Source: Drosophila miranda (Eukaryota; Arthropoda; Insecta; Diptera; Drosophilidae). Taken from it: a DNA stretch of 64,000 bases. The stretch is from the NCBI RefSeq assembly GCF_003369915.1, contig NC_046677.1:19796913-19860912 (forward strand). Direction: 5' to 3'. Below are positions 12,701 to 23,921 of the stretch, one piece after another. The position numbers were made by a program, and so were the translations under genes. Under the pieces are notes generated by a model, which worked only from the letters and a program-made list of their open reading frames with translations, did no database searches and was not told the DNA's origin. Numbering within the stretch: the stretch's first letter is position 1; each line of letters opens with the position of its first letter.

Positions 12701-12808
12701 CAGCGGTGCGTCGTCAAACTCCTAACCATGGCCCTGGGCCTCGACAAGGACCAGCAGGAGCAGTTATCCAACTCACTTAACAACTCTCTGGCCACGCCCA
12801 CAAAGTAG
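9703..12808 (+). CDS. Etl1: SNF2-family chromatin remodeller, SMARCAD1/Fun30 orthologue
   Basis: Eight exons: 9703-9802, 9861-10021, 10249-10811, 10871-11203, 11267-11534, 11604-11750, 11809-12111 and 12176-12808, together 835 residues. The N-terminal part is acidic and Ser-rich, with a CUE-like stretch (AVQESLSRSNWDVAASIRYL) at about 88-107. The helicase core shows motif I DEMGLGKT at about 303-310, motif II DEAH at about 411-414, LTGTPLQNN, and the C-terminal lobe with LFSQFTMMLD, STKAGGVGINL and DRCHRMGQQRPV. The family slides or exchanges nucleosomes and supports heterochromatin upkeep and DNA-end resection. The intron after 11534 appears to use a GC donor and stays open if retained (see findings). 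Intron 2 holds another TATCGATA at 10188-10195. Confidence 0.95.
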
Positions 12809-13380
12809 TTATCCTCCCCGCCCAGTCCACACAATCCTTAAACCATCATCCATAATTTTTTCATAGTTTAAGCAATCAATAGTTGGTTTTTAATTTATAG
12901 TTTCACCTGTATGCATGCTAGATGGAATGTAACCAGAGATTTATACGAGTATATGTGGCACACCCCCGATAAGGGGCAGCTTTCTAACCATAAAAGATAA
13001 TTCCATGATATGATATGTAAATTAAGGCAGACCAGATAAATGTTTTCCATCGATCCGAAGACCGCTGATTCATACAGTGGATTAGGATTGTTCATTTCGC
13101 ATTGATTTTCATTCTTTTACTATGTTTTTTACTAAGCTGAACGATTTGTTGTAACTTATAAGTAAAAAGAACTATTGTGCATTGAGAACTAAACAACCCC
13201 CCGACTGGTGTCTACTGTCCGATATCCAACGGGTCACTCGACAGCCCTGCCTAGAGATCCCCACTCTCTCTCGCTCTCCCGTTCTCTGCTTTGTTTGTGC
13301 TTCGCCCCAGAGAGTGCGGCGCCGAGAGAGCGAGAGCTTTTGCTTGGCTTTTGTGTGCGGCGGGGCGATTCATCAACGTT
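12809..13380. other. Spacer after Etl1
   Basis: Etl1 3' untranslated region followed by spacer. Near 13260-13345 there are CT-rich and GAGAG-rich words (CTCTCTCGCTCTCCC, GAGAGAGCGAGAGC) that would bind GAGA factor. These may mark the promoter of the MIF4G gene downstream. I see no coding sequence. Confidence 0.45.
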
Positions 13381-15335
13381 TTTCAGTCTTCAACTGATCG
13401 CTCGGGCCGATGATTTAATTTTTAAGTTTAAGCGCGTTACTCACATACATATCTTACATACATACATACAAACATACTACTTGCGAAAACACACACCGAC
13501 AACCCGACACGACGCACAGCGATAGATGGATATATGTATATCAATACCATATCCATAGTGTACGACGATATATTGTATCTATTCGGAGGAGTCTGATCAA
13601 CGAACATATGTGGCCCAAACATAAACCAAAACTCGAACAATTGCAGTAATACGCGGAGCAGATCGGAGCAGGCAGCAGCAGATTCTATAATTAAACAAAG
13701 TAGTATGTGCCATCCGCGGTCCAACTGTTGGTTGGTCTCTGCCTCTATTCCACTCTAACGAATCGTCGGAATCAGAATCGAAATCCGTTTGCCATTATGT
13801 GATGTGATTCACGCCGAGTACATAAGTTTTCTCTCGTCCCTAGCCCCCATACTCATAGTCATACCAAACCCCGTCCCCGTCGCCGTGTTTAAAATTCCTT
13901 CTTTCGCTTTTTTCGGCTTTGGCCGCTCCTCAGGCAAGCCTCAACAAAATCAGTTTAAAAATAGGATAACAAAAAACAAACAAAAAAAAACAGTTTGCGA
14001 ACGACGGAAATCATATTGCCACAAAATACTAAATAAATATAGGGCCAATAATAATAATAATGAAAAAGATGCCTCGGTGTTTCTGTGTGCCTCGGATCGC
14101 ACCAATAGACGACGACGACGACGACGTCACACCCAGTTTTGGCTTTTGGCTCTGGCGGAAACGGAAGAAACGCCAAATGCATGCATATATCTCCGTCCGT
14201 CCGTCTGTCTGTATGTCCGTGGAAATACATATATCATCCATCCGTCCGTCACATAGTATAAATATAGATGCGATGGCAGCGGCACATGTGAGCGATTTTT
14301 TTGGCAATAGAAGAAGAAAGGTAGCGCGCGTGGAGAGAGCAGGCGTAGAAAATAAATAATAAATAACAAGAAAAGCAAATGCAATTTGGACCGAAGCTTT
14401 AAATACTCTAGAAAATCCATCGTCTCTTTGGAGTAGCTTTGGATGAAGTCATCCTGTGATTGATCTATTCAAAATGCATAATACTTTCATTGTGGCAAGG
14501 GTATACAAATAATTAATAATCCCTCCCCCTCTCTATTTGTGTGTGTGTGGGTAGTGTCTAGTTGTGTGCGTACATGTGAGTAATCCGAAGAATAAGAACT
14601 ACAAAATACAGCGAGCGATCTACATTTAAAAGAGAAACGAACGAAAATAACGCGAACAAAACCAAACAAACACTAGAGGAAAACGCAATTACAGCAGAGC
14701 AACCGAGAGAGTGAACGAGCGACAGAGAGAGAGATAGAGCAGAGAACGAGCAGCACAAAGCAACAAACCAAAATAGACGAAGACGACTAACGCTGTCCGT
14801 CCCACGGTGCGTATACTCAATGAAGCCAGAAGCCGGGCCACCACCCGCTCCACTCCATTGACTCATCCCTCGAATCCACCTCTCTCTCTTCAAACAGCTG
14901 CTGCTCCCCCACACACAGACAAACAAACACGAAAGATACAATCAATTACGATCCCCCTGAGTATGCTCAAGTGTTTATCTGTATCTGTATCTGTGTGTGT
15001 GCGCGAGAATCCATAGCTAGAAAAGAACTTCGGGCTCGGGTTCCTCCATTCATATTCATATTTGGAATATCTCCGGCACTGTTTTTGGAATTATTACTTC
15101 TGGCTTATGGCTTTGAGGCTAGACTTTGAGCGCGTGCCTGTCCAGCATAATTAAACGATAGACGAATGAGAAAGAGCGTATCTATGAAGTAGATAAATAT
15201 CTTTATACGAAATAAAACTAAAGAGCTGCAACAACAGCAACAACAGCCAAGCAGCAATCGAATCGACGAACACAAATATATATAAATACAAAAGCTCGAA
15301 ACAAATTGGAAGAAGCATATACTTTGCACAAAAAG
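13381..15335 (+). promoter_or_regulatory. Promoter region and long 5' leader of the MIF4G gene
   Basis: An AT-rich, purine-rich stretch with many short repeats (CATA, GTCC, GACGAC, AGCAAC). A TCAGTC initiator-like word lies at 13383-13388 just after the GAGA-rich block. The stretch ends at a strong donor, AAAAG|GTAAGTG, at 15335/15336. An acceptor at 15811-15812 and a second leader exon 15813-16104 join it to the start codon at 16105. The transcription start is not proven, and the leader could be much shorter than the whole stretch. Confidence 0.45.
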
Positions 15336-16104
15336 GTAAGTGATTCATCCATCCCCTGCTATCCCAATCTTCTGCTTCACAAGTATAGCTGGGGGCTAAT
15401 AATTAACGCTGCAAGTTCACATAGTAGTTATATACAGAGGATAGAAGCGCTTGGATCTCTCACATTATTTTGAGGCTGATGTCATGGCTGCTGGGGAGAT
15501 GAAGTGCTCTGCTCGGCTTGGGCAACAAACCAAACCAGATGCAACTCCTACGCCCATCTATAAAGCCGGTTGCCACAGCCACAGTCACAGCCACAGGGAC
15601 AGACTGGCAGATTGCCCCAAGAGATTCAAGTAGTTGGCGACTTCTTTCTCTCTCTCGCTTTTGGGTAAACAGTTTTCTGTATCTTGATATTTGATGTATT
15701 GTATGAGTAGGTGAACATGTTATGGGCTTGACTTGGGGCTGGAGCTTGGGTTTGGGTTTGGGTTTTCTGCAAAATGAATCTGGCAAACAATCCACTCTTC
15801 ATTCCATTGCAGACCAAGCAATCTGACTCTGCAAAGATTGTATTAAGAAGAGAATTCAACTTAAAACTCGAACAGAAGAAAGGATCGGATCGTATCAGAT
15901 CAGAGAGGAATCAACTATTGTGATATGTACAAATTTACTCAAATACTGAAAAAACACTGAGAAACCTAGAACCTAGAGGTTTATTCCAAGGAACCCCAGT
16001 TGTAAATCAATTATCGAGAGGATAATCTATAATCTACCAAAGATTAGGCTAAACAGATCAGAGATCAGATCAGAACCAGAATCAGAACCAGAACCAGCAC
16101 GGAA

Positions 16105-16918
16105 ATGGCCGAGAAAGTGGAACACTCACAGGCCAACCTGAACAGTCAACAGAATGATGCTCGAAAGGTGCGCAAGTCGCCCGACTTTCAGCCCATGATG
16201 CCCGGCGTTATATCCAGAGAACGCAGCTTTGTCCGCACTTCGAACCAACAGGTGCTGTCACTTATCTTTGATTTGGGGCTTACTGTAACGTTCCCTCAAT
16301 TCCAGAATATCAACAAAAGGCGCAGTCTGGCCTTCAATGTTCCTGGAAATCAGCAGTCGGGACAGATGAGGGGCAAGCCCGCTATGGATATATACCGACC
16401 GCCAAGTGAGTAATCCATTTCTTTCCTCTTTGTTGTGTTTCCACTTTTCTGCTTAGTTTGCTTGGCAAAATGCTTTATGCTGTCTCAATGTAGCGCTAGT
16501 TGAATCCTATTTGAATATTATCCGGCTAGAACTGAAGTACCAAGCAACTGACAGATGGAGGTGGCTATTTGTAATGCCATAATTACAATGGCATCACATT
16601 CCCATACGCGGATGAACGCATTAACGCGTGACTGCCAATTCACGGTTGAGTTCCGTTCGCTTAGGGGAAATTTATAACGCGAATCAACGGGGAACATACC
16701 ATAGATAACCTACATCAGACTGGACATCTTTTAGGAGAGTTTTCCACCGCATAATCTTTGTTAGTTTGTCGGGGGCAATCTGCTCTCCAGCTGCTTTCTC
16801 GGATGCTTCGCACTTTCAGCTGCAAGCTTTATAGACTACCGATTACTTATTGAGACAATCTCTTTCTTTTCGATTCTTTTCATATGTCTTTCTCATACTC
16901 TATATACACTCCTCCCTC

Positions 16919-16949
<31 letters not shown>

Positions 16950-18595
16950 CCAAAATGTTGTCCTGCCCCTCACATCATCATGCTATAAACTCTTGGTGTC
17001 CTACCTCCTCTGTATAAATGCCTCCGTCACAGATGTGCGCGGCGAAATGGCTGCTCCGATCGGTGGTGGTGGTGGTGGTGGTGGTGCAGGTTCAGGTGGT
17101 GTTAACAAACTGAATGTGAATGCCCAGGAGTTCACGATGACGGGCAACTGCTCGCCAACCGAGGCCCTCAGTAATCGGTAAAGCAAAACCTTTTTAATGC
17201 CATCGTTTACCCCTCTTCCCGTCTCCTTGCAGAGCTAAACTACAATCTACAACATTCTTCCAGTTCGTCGCTAATCTTCCCCACCAACGTCCCCGGCCAG
17301 AGCCCCTCTTTGGGCCAGTACGTGAATGTGAATGTGAACGTGAACAGACGGCAGGCGGGTCTCTCGCTGGGCAACATGCCCGGCGGAATGAAGGCCAGCC
17401 ACCATCGCTCCATTTTGGTGACGCATCCAATCAGTCCTCTAGCGGGTGGTCAAATGCCTCTCATGAACTCCCCCTCCAGTGGCAATATACTCCATGTAAG
17501 CAGGCGGATAAGAGGATAGACTCTCACAATCTCTCATTAAAATCTCTCCCTTTTATCCCTTTCAGACAACGAATCGGGTAAAGTTTGCCCCGGAGCCCAG
17601 GGGCCAGCAGATGTCTTCGGCATCCCAAAACCAGTTCCAGCAGAACTATGGACAGCAATATCAGCCGAACCTCAATGGCTCTATCGATCCGTATATGAAC
17701 GGCAATGCCCTGCAACGCTCCAAGTCCCTGTCTTCGGCTGATGCCCTGACTCGTGGCATGGCCGGTCTGGGCCTGGGCCTGGGCAACGAGATGTCCGACA
17801 TTGGAGGGTTCACGCCGGAGATCCAGGCGTTGATCGACACCGCTCTGGAGGATCCCAATCAACTGAACTCGCGCTGCCTCATGGAGCTGACTTCACAGTT
17901 CATCAAGCGGGCGGTGGAGAGCCGGCGCTTCGCCTTGCCCATCTCCCGTCTATGCCTCAATATCATAGCCAGGGAGCAGAAGGAGACCTTCCTGGAGGCG
18001 CTGCTCAATACGTGCCGTCAATGGTACCAGGAACGCGAAAAGGTACACACAAGGGAAGACTATCCGAAGCTTTAATCCATGACTTATCTATTCCTTTAGC
18101 TACTGTTTGCCATCCAGGGCATGAAGTCACCTTCCCGCGTCCGTTTTACAGCCTTCATGGCCTTCCTCACGGAGATGTTCTGCCAGCTGAAGCGGCGCCA
18201 AATCCAGCTGCGCACCCACCACGAGGGAACACCTCCTCCATTGGTCCTGCTCAGCCTGCTGTCCAAGTGCTGTGAGGATTGTGTGCGTCCGCCGATTCGT
18301 TCGCTGTCAGAAGTGCGTCTGTCCCTAGATTCACAAATCAGATCGTTATATGGGATTCCTTTCGTTCCAGGTTGAGTGTCTGTTCTATGTTCTAACCTGC
18401 ATTGGCCAGGACGTGGAGCAGCAGCTGCCCCAGCAGCTGGAGCTGCTCATGAGCCTCGTGCGCGACGCCTTCTTGAATGCGGGCGACTCGGCTGCTGCCA
18501 TCCGTCGGACACTGCTGCAACTCATCGAGCTGAAGGCCTCCCACTGGCAGCTGCCCGGAAACACGGTCCTCTACTACACCCACAACAACAACTAG
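16105..18595 (+). CDS. MIF4G-domain protein (SLIP1/MIF4GD/PAIP1-like)
   Basis: Exons 16105-16251, 16306-16405, 17033-17170, 17233-17495, 17566-18042, 18100-18312 and 18371-18595 give 520 residues. The donor at 17171 (CTCA|GTAATC) is chosen because it alone keeps exon 4 in the frame that reads into [13 protein letters not shown]. Residues 1-295 are low complexity: a Gly run, Asn/Val repeats, and Ser/Gln/Asn-rich stretches. From about residue 298 ([16 protein letters not shown]) to the end the sequence is a helical MIF4G fold, with [27 protein letters not shown] and the closing [17 protein letters not shown]. Such proteins bridge translation factors and mRNA-binding proteins. I believe it matches fly CG13124; the exact partner is unknown. 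AATAAA lies at 18931-18936. Confidence 0.85.
16919..16947. repeat. (CA)n microsatellite
   Basis: About fourteen uninterrupted CA units in the intron between coding exons 2 and 3 of the MIF4G gene. It is a simple repeat, likely variable in length. Confidence 0.9.
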
Positions 18596-18968
18596 GCGGA
18601 CAATCTAGTGTGGATCCACAGAAAGGGAAGGGACTGGGATCAAGGGGGTTGATGGTCGGGCAATCGCAAGACATCATCAGCTATCGTTACTGTTGTCGAT
18701 TTGCATTTAGGCCTGCAAACCTTCTGTTCTATTTATCTTATTCTTACTCTTACCTAGGCTAAGCGATACATATTTATTTTGGAACCAGCAATAGTGACAC
18801 TAACCCCGAGGACTTCAATTCACTTCACACCAAGCCCCAGTACCAAATGAGGTCCAATGCGACTTCGGTTTCCGCGGACTCAGCGCTAATCTAAGGCTCA
18901 ATTTTTATGTGAATCCATATATTTACTTGTAATAAATCACTGCTAGTCAAAAGTGTATTCAATTTGCT

Positions 18969-19173
18969 TTACAACAATTTGGTTTCGGAACAACTTTGGC
19001 TGTGTCTTCCTCTTTCACTCCGATCGCCTTTGAAACTTGTGGTTTCAACTACTCCAGTGCCGCTAATTCTAATAGTAATATTAAGAGTAGTTTCATTACC
19101 TGCCGTTCATTGCCAGAAGCTGTATTACACGGTCGTCCTCCTCTGGAGCAATTTCCGATTCGCTTTGGTTCAT
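18969..19173 (-). CDS. Candidate micro-gene, 46 residues, two exons
   Basis: The minus strand from 19173 reads ATG AAC CAA AGC GAA TCG, continues open through an acidic stretch (SEIAPEEDDRVIQLLAMNG), and meets a good donor (GGCAG|GTAATG) at 19100/19099. An acceptor 64 bases on (CCACAAG, exon from 19035) continues the frame as FKGDRSERGRHSQSCSETKLL to TAA at 18969. The intron length is typical for flies. ATCGATAGG lies at about 19243, upstream, a DREF-like word fitting a promoter. I recognise no family. It could also be a fragment of a larger gene or chance. The 3' end abuts the MIF4G gene's polyadenylation site. Confidence 0.35.
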
Positions 19174-20310
19174 TTTTTCAACATCAAAAAACACAAAACA
19201 CAATTTTAATTAAGCGGCGGCGCAACCAAAAGTCCCGAACCATCGATAGGTATAATAACTGTAGAAATACTACCGATGAACCGATAGTAACATACGTTCT
19301 TTTCATCGAAATTTTCTGGCGGCGCCGAATCGATTTTCTCGCTCGTATTTGAATCTGAAAACACCAAGGAACGTAATATCCTATTTACATAGTGGGGGAA
19401 GTGTGATGGCTGCGGGCACCGTCTTGGCACATTTTTTTACGAATTAAAAGTAGATTTCTTAGGTCACTGTCGGTGAATGTTTATATAGCCTTCACTGGGC
19501 AAAAATAACGTAAAATGCAAAACAAAGGGTGATGTCAACAGAAACAAAGATCAACAAATGATGTGATGCATACATTTTTTGGAAATACAATGACAGCATT
19601 GCAAACAAAATGAAACAGTCACCACTTCGCATATATATGTATACATATGTATGCTTATATTTGTTTCGTTATCAATACGAAAACTGCGTACTGCCAACAA
19701 ACAATACTCAGATCAGTAACTTCTGCTTGCTGACCAAGTTTACGTAGTGTTACGTATTGGATGCCCACAACTAGAGCTTGCCCACAGCCGGCACACTGCC
19801 CCCTGTCCTTACTATTATATAAAGGTTCCGACAAGTCAAAAACGAACCGTACACAGTAGTTATCAGTACATTTATTTTTCCAAATGCATAACGTATTTAT
19901 TCTAAGAGTAAACGTAAAAAGATTCACATACATATATTACAATAAGAAGTAAACAATAAGCAATAAGGTTACAAATGTGTCCAAAAAGGTTCATTTACAG
20001 AGAATTTATAATAATTCAACATTTCTTATAAATAATAAATAGTAAGAAAACGCTTTCTTGTTGAGCATTCATCAATACATCACCGGTTCTATACAATAAA
20101 ATTCCCATTTCATACATTTTCCCTTAGGATTCACAAGCAGCCGAGAAAATAAAGTTATATACACTCAAAAATTACTAACTGTGTTACTTTAAATGTGCGG
20201 GTTCGATTTGTGTTGCTAACAATTACATTACAGTTGTTACAAAACATGCGGATAGTTATATATTCAAGAAATTCAACTAGTTTGGCACCCATTCATTTGG
20301 CTAGCGTTAT
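19174..20310. other. Spacer and SNX17 3' flank
   Basis: An AT-rich stretch between the micro-gene and SNX17. It includes DREF-like words (ATCGATAG near 19243, CCGATAG near 19282) and probably the SNX17 3' untranslated region at its right end. A minus-strand frame near 19680-19830 contains CAGCGQ next to a TATATAA word, but without a start, family match or splice logic I do not call it a gene. Confidence 0.4.
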
Positions 20311-21762
20311 TCAGAGATCGTCGTCCCCAATACCCTCAAACGCTTCGTTGGCCACACGTGCACCGTCCTCCCCATCGTTGCGAAAGAACACAGCTCCAAA
20401 AGTGCGGGACGTCGTTAGTCTCTGCTGTTTTGATTTGGGAGCCAGGTCGTGTGCCAGAAACTTGACTGGCGGCGTTGTTATAGACGCTGTCGTTGTCGAA
20501 TACGACGTAGATGCACAAGTCGATGTCGATGATACCGAGCTGGGTGTTGATGCGGCCGATGTAGCTCCCGCGTCCGGTTCATCATCGCTATTCTGATCTG
20601 TTTTCCCGCCTCCGCCGTGCAACAACTGATCCACCATGGCCTGCAGGCATACAGACATCAGCATGGCCTGTTCACTGCTTATAGTTATCCAGCGAAGCGT
20701 TTGCTTCGAAATCAAATACTCAAATGCCAACTGCAACTGTGAGGGCTCAAGCCTCGACTCCAGCGTATTGTGGGTCACACTGACACGCCATGAGCGCATC
20801 CTAGTCACCCGAAACTTTGTCTCGTATATCTTGGCGCCTCGTGCCGTGCGCAAGCTGAGCTCCTTGTTACCAATGCTGACCAAAGCCATAGTTTTCGGGT
20901 CAGGATAGTCAACATTCGCCGCCTCAAACTGCAGGCATCCGTAGGAGGGCAAGTCTCGCACTATGTCCATGTATTCCAAAGACCGCCCTTGCATCTGAAG
21001 ATGGCTCAATTGCCGTCCAAGGCCAGGCGAGCAGATCACAACCCATTCTCTACTCACATCCGCCACGGTCTGGTTATACAGCAAGTTCAGGGCCACTTTA
21101 TTTCCGTATAGCTTGGCATCCCAGCTCGAATCCCAGTAACACGTGCGAAGCAACAGCTCACAGGGCTGGGCATGGAGACGTGTTATGTATGGCGACTCAA
21201 AGTCCATTAGGCGTCGCACCAGAACCAGCTCGTCAGATTCCCGCTTTTTGCGCATCAGGTACAGACAAAACAACTTCATCAGCTCTTCTGGGAGCTTCAG
21301 TTCACGGCACACGCTCTTCAGTAACAAACTGGCATTCTGCTGCACATTACAATTAACCAGCAACTGTGCTCCATTCGGATTTGTGTAGACCTCTACCTCT
21401 AGCTGCTTTTCCTCGCTGTCGCTTCCCACATTGCCCTCGGCCAGTGCCGTATCCAGCTGAGCACGCTGGAAGAACTGATGTAGAAACGGCAATCGAACAA
21501 GGCGTGCATCCTGACCAATGATCTGCAAATACTGCTCCAGACCACTGCGTCTGGCCTCCAGCTGCCCATTAGTTAGCGGTAGAAACCTTTTTGGGGGAAA
21601 AGGAGGCAGACTCAAGCTGGAGCAATGCCGACGCATTTGCTCGTTTAAAGAATGCAGTTGCTTGTACCGCAAGCAACAATGATAACTCCCATTTATGTGT
21701 ATATTATACACAGTGTACGTGGGCGAGCCCAGGTCCTGCGTGTCTGGTATAGAAAAATGCAT
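20311..21762 (-). CDS. Sorting nexin 17-like PX-FERM endosomal adaptor
   Basis: A single exon of 483 residues (human SNX17 is about 470). The PX domain covers about 1-105, with the phosphoinositide-pocket words LRYKQL and PPFPPKRFLPLT. A FERM-like module follows at about 115-390, beginning VEVYTNPNGAQLLVNCNVQQ (F1) and including the F3 strand block. The tail of about 85 residues is Ser/Thr-rich and ends in an acidic GIGDDDL. SNX17 binds NPxY/NPxF tails of LDL-receptor-family proteins and integrins on early endosomes and recycles them through Retriever. The acidic hydrophobic C-terminus ending in Leu resembles the Retriever-binding tail (inference). D. melanogaster CG5734 is the likely orthologue. 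Confidence 0.93.
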   Translation of the reverse strand: MHFSIPDTQDLGSPTYTVYNIHINGSYHCCLRYKQLHSLNEQMRRHCSSLSLPPFPPKRFLPLTNGQLEARRSGLEQYLQIIGQDARLVRLPFLHQFFQRAQLDTALAEGNVGSDSEEKQLEVEVYTNPNGAQLLVNCNVQQNASLLLKSVCRELKLPEELMKLFCLYLMRKKRESDELVLVRRLMDFESPYITRLHAQPCELLLRTCYWDSSWDAKLYGNKVALNLLYNQTVADVSREWVVICSPGLGRQLSHLQMQGRSLEYMDIVRDLPSYGCLQFEAANVDYPDPKTMALVSIGNKELSLRTARGAKIYETKFRVTRMRSWRVSVTHNTLESRLEPSQLQLAFEYLISKQTLRWITISSEQAMLMSVCLQAMVDQLLHGGGGKTDQNSDDEPDAGATSAASTPSSVSSTSTCASTSYSTTTASITTPPVKFLAHDLAPKSKQQRLTTSRTFGAVFFRNDGEDGARVANEAFEGIGDDDL

Positions 21763-22440
21763 GTTTCTATTATTTTACGGCATCGCCAGCCAACTTTTTA
21801 CATTTTTATTGTTTCGCGATTGTTTTTCATATTATTTCAATATCTTTTTCTTTGTTTATGTACAATTAATAAACATTTGTGCAGATTTTCTCGCGTTGTC
21901 ACACTATATACATTGTTAATCCCGTAATCGCACAAAAATACCGATATTATTTTTGAGCTGCCCTGTGCATCGATGAATATGCATAGTAGCGGGTCTATCT
22001 GATCTAATAGCTGTATGACATTAGAATTTTTAAAATTTGTTGCGAAGAGAGAGCAGCAGTCAGACAATTAAAAATTAAAACTAATTTGCTTGTGCCACGC
22101 ATCATATTATTATTTTAGAATATGAAAAATGCTGCTCATAGAATTTTTCGTCTGTTTAAATCTAATATGCTTGCCATTATGTTCTCTCATTGTCTAATTA
22201 TTTCTCTTTTTACAAATTACACCCAGCCAACCAGCAAAATTGGTTTTGAAAATTGCAACAATCGATTATCCCTGCGGCCGGGGCAGCGCGGCCTGAGCGC
22301 AGCTCAACTGAGAAGTCAACTGGATGCATATATATCTCCCACAAGGCTATCTCTTGTTTTGTAGCTAGTCAGTTAGCACAGTCTAATGACATACAGCTAT
22401 AGTCACGAAATATTGTGACGATTTTTCCACAAATATATCT
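21763..22440. other. Spacer between SNX17 and RpS2
   Basis: An AT-rich intergenic stretch that must hold the SNX17 promoter on its left and the RpS2 upstream region on its right. I see no supported gene. Confidence 0.4.
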
Positions 22441-22451
22441 CCAAAAATATA

Positions 22452-22459
22452 TATCGATA
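22452..22459. promoter_or_regulatory. DRE (TATCGATA) upstream of RpS2
   Basis: A perfect TATCGATA about 55-65 bases before the TOP-like start of RpS2 (CCATTTCGTTTTTGTCTTTC at 22501-22520). DREF sites are common in fly ribosomal-protein promoters. Confidence 0.6.
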
Positions 22460-22514
22460 TATTGATATGTCTGTTTAGCTTCCCTATTTCAATTTCTCTG
22501 CCATTTCGTTTTTG

Positions 22515-22548
22515 TCTTTCACCCCTAATACACTTGATAGACCTACAT
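22515..22548 (+). other. sop: RpS2 non-coding first exon (approximate)
   Basis: A pyrimidine-rich TOP-like start lies in CGTTTTTGTCTTTCACC, followed by a short leader ending CCTACAT|GTAAGC at 22548/22549. The acceptor TTGCAG at 22920 lies one base before the start codon context. The exact start base is uncertain. The intron 22549-22920 carries the U14 snoRNA. Confidence 0.6.
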
Positions 22549-22758
22549 GTAAGCTGAATTAAATATAAATTAGCCTAATTGGCTTAGAATATGTTCACAT
22601 CAGTGTGCCTGAAAGCACAATTAAATGCGACATGTTCCCTTCTATGTTAAATACAAAAGATTTGATGGTATTTTAGAGTAAAACATAACCACTCTGGGAA
22701 ACCACGTGTTTCAAAATGGCGATGCCAGCCACTCGTGAAAAAAGTATTTAATTGTGCG

Positions 22759-22841
22759 TAAAATGATGATTCTTTCAATTACCTTTTGCGGTTTCCACCA
22801 GAAAGCATTCTGCTTAAAGATGGCCTTAGGAGTCTGATCCA
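22759..22841 (+). ncRNA. snoRNA:U14: U14 C/D box snoRNA in the RpS2 intron
   Basis: C box ATGATGA at 22763-22769 and D box CTGA at 22834-22837. Between them is the U14 'domain A' signature CCTTTTGCGGTTTCCACC followed by AGAAAG, which pairs with GAAACCGCAAAAGG near the 5' end of fly 18S rRNA. This contact is needed for 18S processing. A further flanking match, ATTGTG (22751-22756) with CACAAT (22848-22853), could extend the terminal stem. The stretch before the D box (CCTTAGGAGT) matches the expected methylation guide imperfectly. It sits in an intron of a small-subunit ribosomal protein gene and is spliced out with it. The D box is 83 bases from the acceptor. Confidence 0.9.
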
Positions 22842-22921
22842 AGTGCACACAATGAAATTCTGACATTGATTTTGGTAGTCTTCAATATGATAAACAAGAT
22901 ATTGGTTTTTTCAATTGCAGA

Positions 22922-23728
22922 ATGGCGGACGCAGCTCCAGCCCGTGGTGGATTCCGTGGCGGTTTTGGCTCTCGTGGGGGTCGTGGTGGACGCGGTCGTG
23001 GCCGTGGACGCGGCGCCCGTGGACGTGGTGGCAAGGAGGACTCCAAGGAGTGGGTTCCAGTCACCAAGCTAGGTCGCCTGGTGCGCGAAGGCAAGATCAA
23101 GTCCCTGGAGGAGATCTACCTGTACTCGTTGCCCATCAAAGAGTTCGAGATCATCGACTTCTTCCTGGGCTCGGCTCTGCGCGATGAGGTGCTGAAGATC
23201 ATGCCTGTGCAGAAGCAGACCCGTGCCGGTCAGCGTACCCGCTTCAAGGCCTTCGTTGCCATCGGTGACAACAACGGTCACATCGGCTTGGGCGTTAAGT
23301 GCAGCAAGGAAGTTGCCACCGCCATTCGTGGCGCCATCATCCTCGCTAAGCTGTCCGTCGTGCCCGTGCGTCGTGGCTACTGGGGCAACAAGATCGGCAA
23401 GCCCCACACCGTGCCCTGCAAGGTTACTGGAAAGTGCGGCTCCGTCTCAGTGCGTCTGATTCCCGCTCCCCGCGGTACTGGCATTGTCTCGGCTCCCGTC
23501 CCCAAGAAGCTCCTTACCATGGCTGGTATTGAGGATTGCTACACCTCGGCCCGTGGCTCGACCGGCACCCTGGGTAACTTCGCAAAGGCCACCTACGCTG
23601 CCATTGCCAAGACCTACGCTTACCTCACTCCAGACTTGTGGAAGGAGATGCCTCTGGGCTCCACTCCCTACCAGGCATACTCTGACTTCTTGTCCAAGCC
23701 CACAGCCCGTCTGCACGCTGATGCCTAG
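22922..23728 (+). CDS. sop: 40S ribosomal protein S2 (uS5)
   Basis: A single coding exon of 268 residues, the usual length. The N-terminus is an RG-rich tail ([15 protein letters not shown]) that is a typical arginine-methylation target. The S5 RNA-binding domain follows ([18 protein letters not shown]), then the S5 C-terminal fold ([22 protein letters not shown] and [17 protein letters not shown]). The protein sits at the mRNA entry side of the 40S subunit and is required for fidelity. Codon bias is extreme, as expected for a ribosomal protein. The fly gene is string of pearls (sop); loss blocks oogenesis. AATAAA lies at 23761-23766. The start ATG lies directly after the acceptor of the snoRNA-bearing intron. 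Confidence 0.98.
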   Translation: MADAAPARGGFRGGFGSRGGRGGRGRGRGRGARGRGGKEDSKEWVPVTKLGRLVREGKIKSLEEIYLYSLPIKEFEIIDFFLGSALRDEVLKIMPVQKQTRAGQRTRFKAFVAIGDNNGHIGLGVKCSKEVATAIRGAIILAKLSVVPVRRGYWGNKIGKPHTVPCKVTGKCGSVSVRLIPAPRGTGIVSAPVPKKLLTMAGIEDCYTSARGSTGTLGNFAKATYAAIAKTYAYLTPDLWKEMPLGSTPYQAYSDFLSKPTARLHADA

Positions 23729-23921
23729 ACTAGACAATACAGAGCGAACCAATGGTTTTGAATAAACTTGAATAACATAAAACCATAGACTACGATTTTT
23801 TTCATTTCTTGATTCAGCCTATATACTGGAAAACGGTCCCATGCTTGAAGAAAAAACAACAAAGTTTGAGCTTAAAGTAATTTCATGTTTTAATAGGTAA
23901 AATAGAACTATAAAAAGTAGT

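Noticed and set aside
13955-14420. Frames in the MIF4G leader region
   Set aside because: They arise from microsatellite-like repeats, lack family content and lie in a leader or promoter stretch.
15745-15767. TTGGGTTTGGG telomere-like run
   Set aside because: A short interrupted repeat in an intron; flies do not use such telomere repeats.
17001-17186. Proline-run frame opposite the Gly-run exon of the MIF4G gene
   Set aside because: An antisense reading of a GGT repeat.
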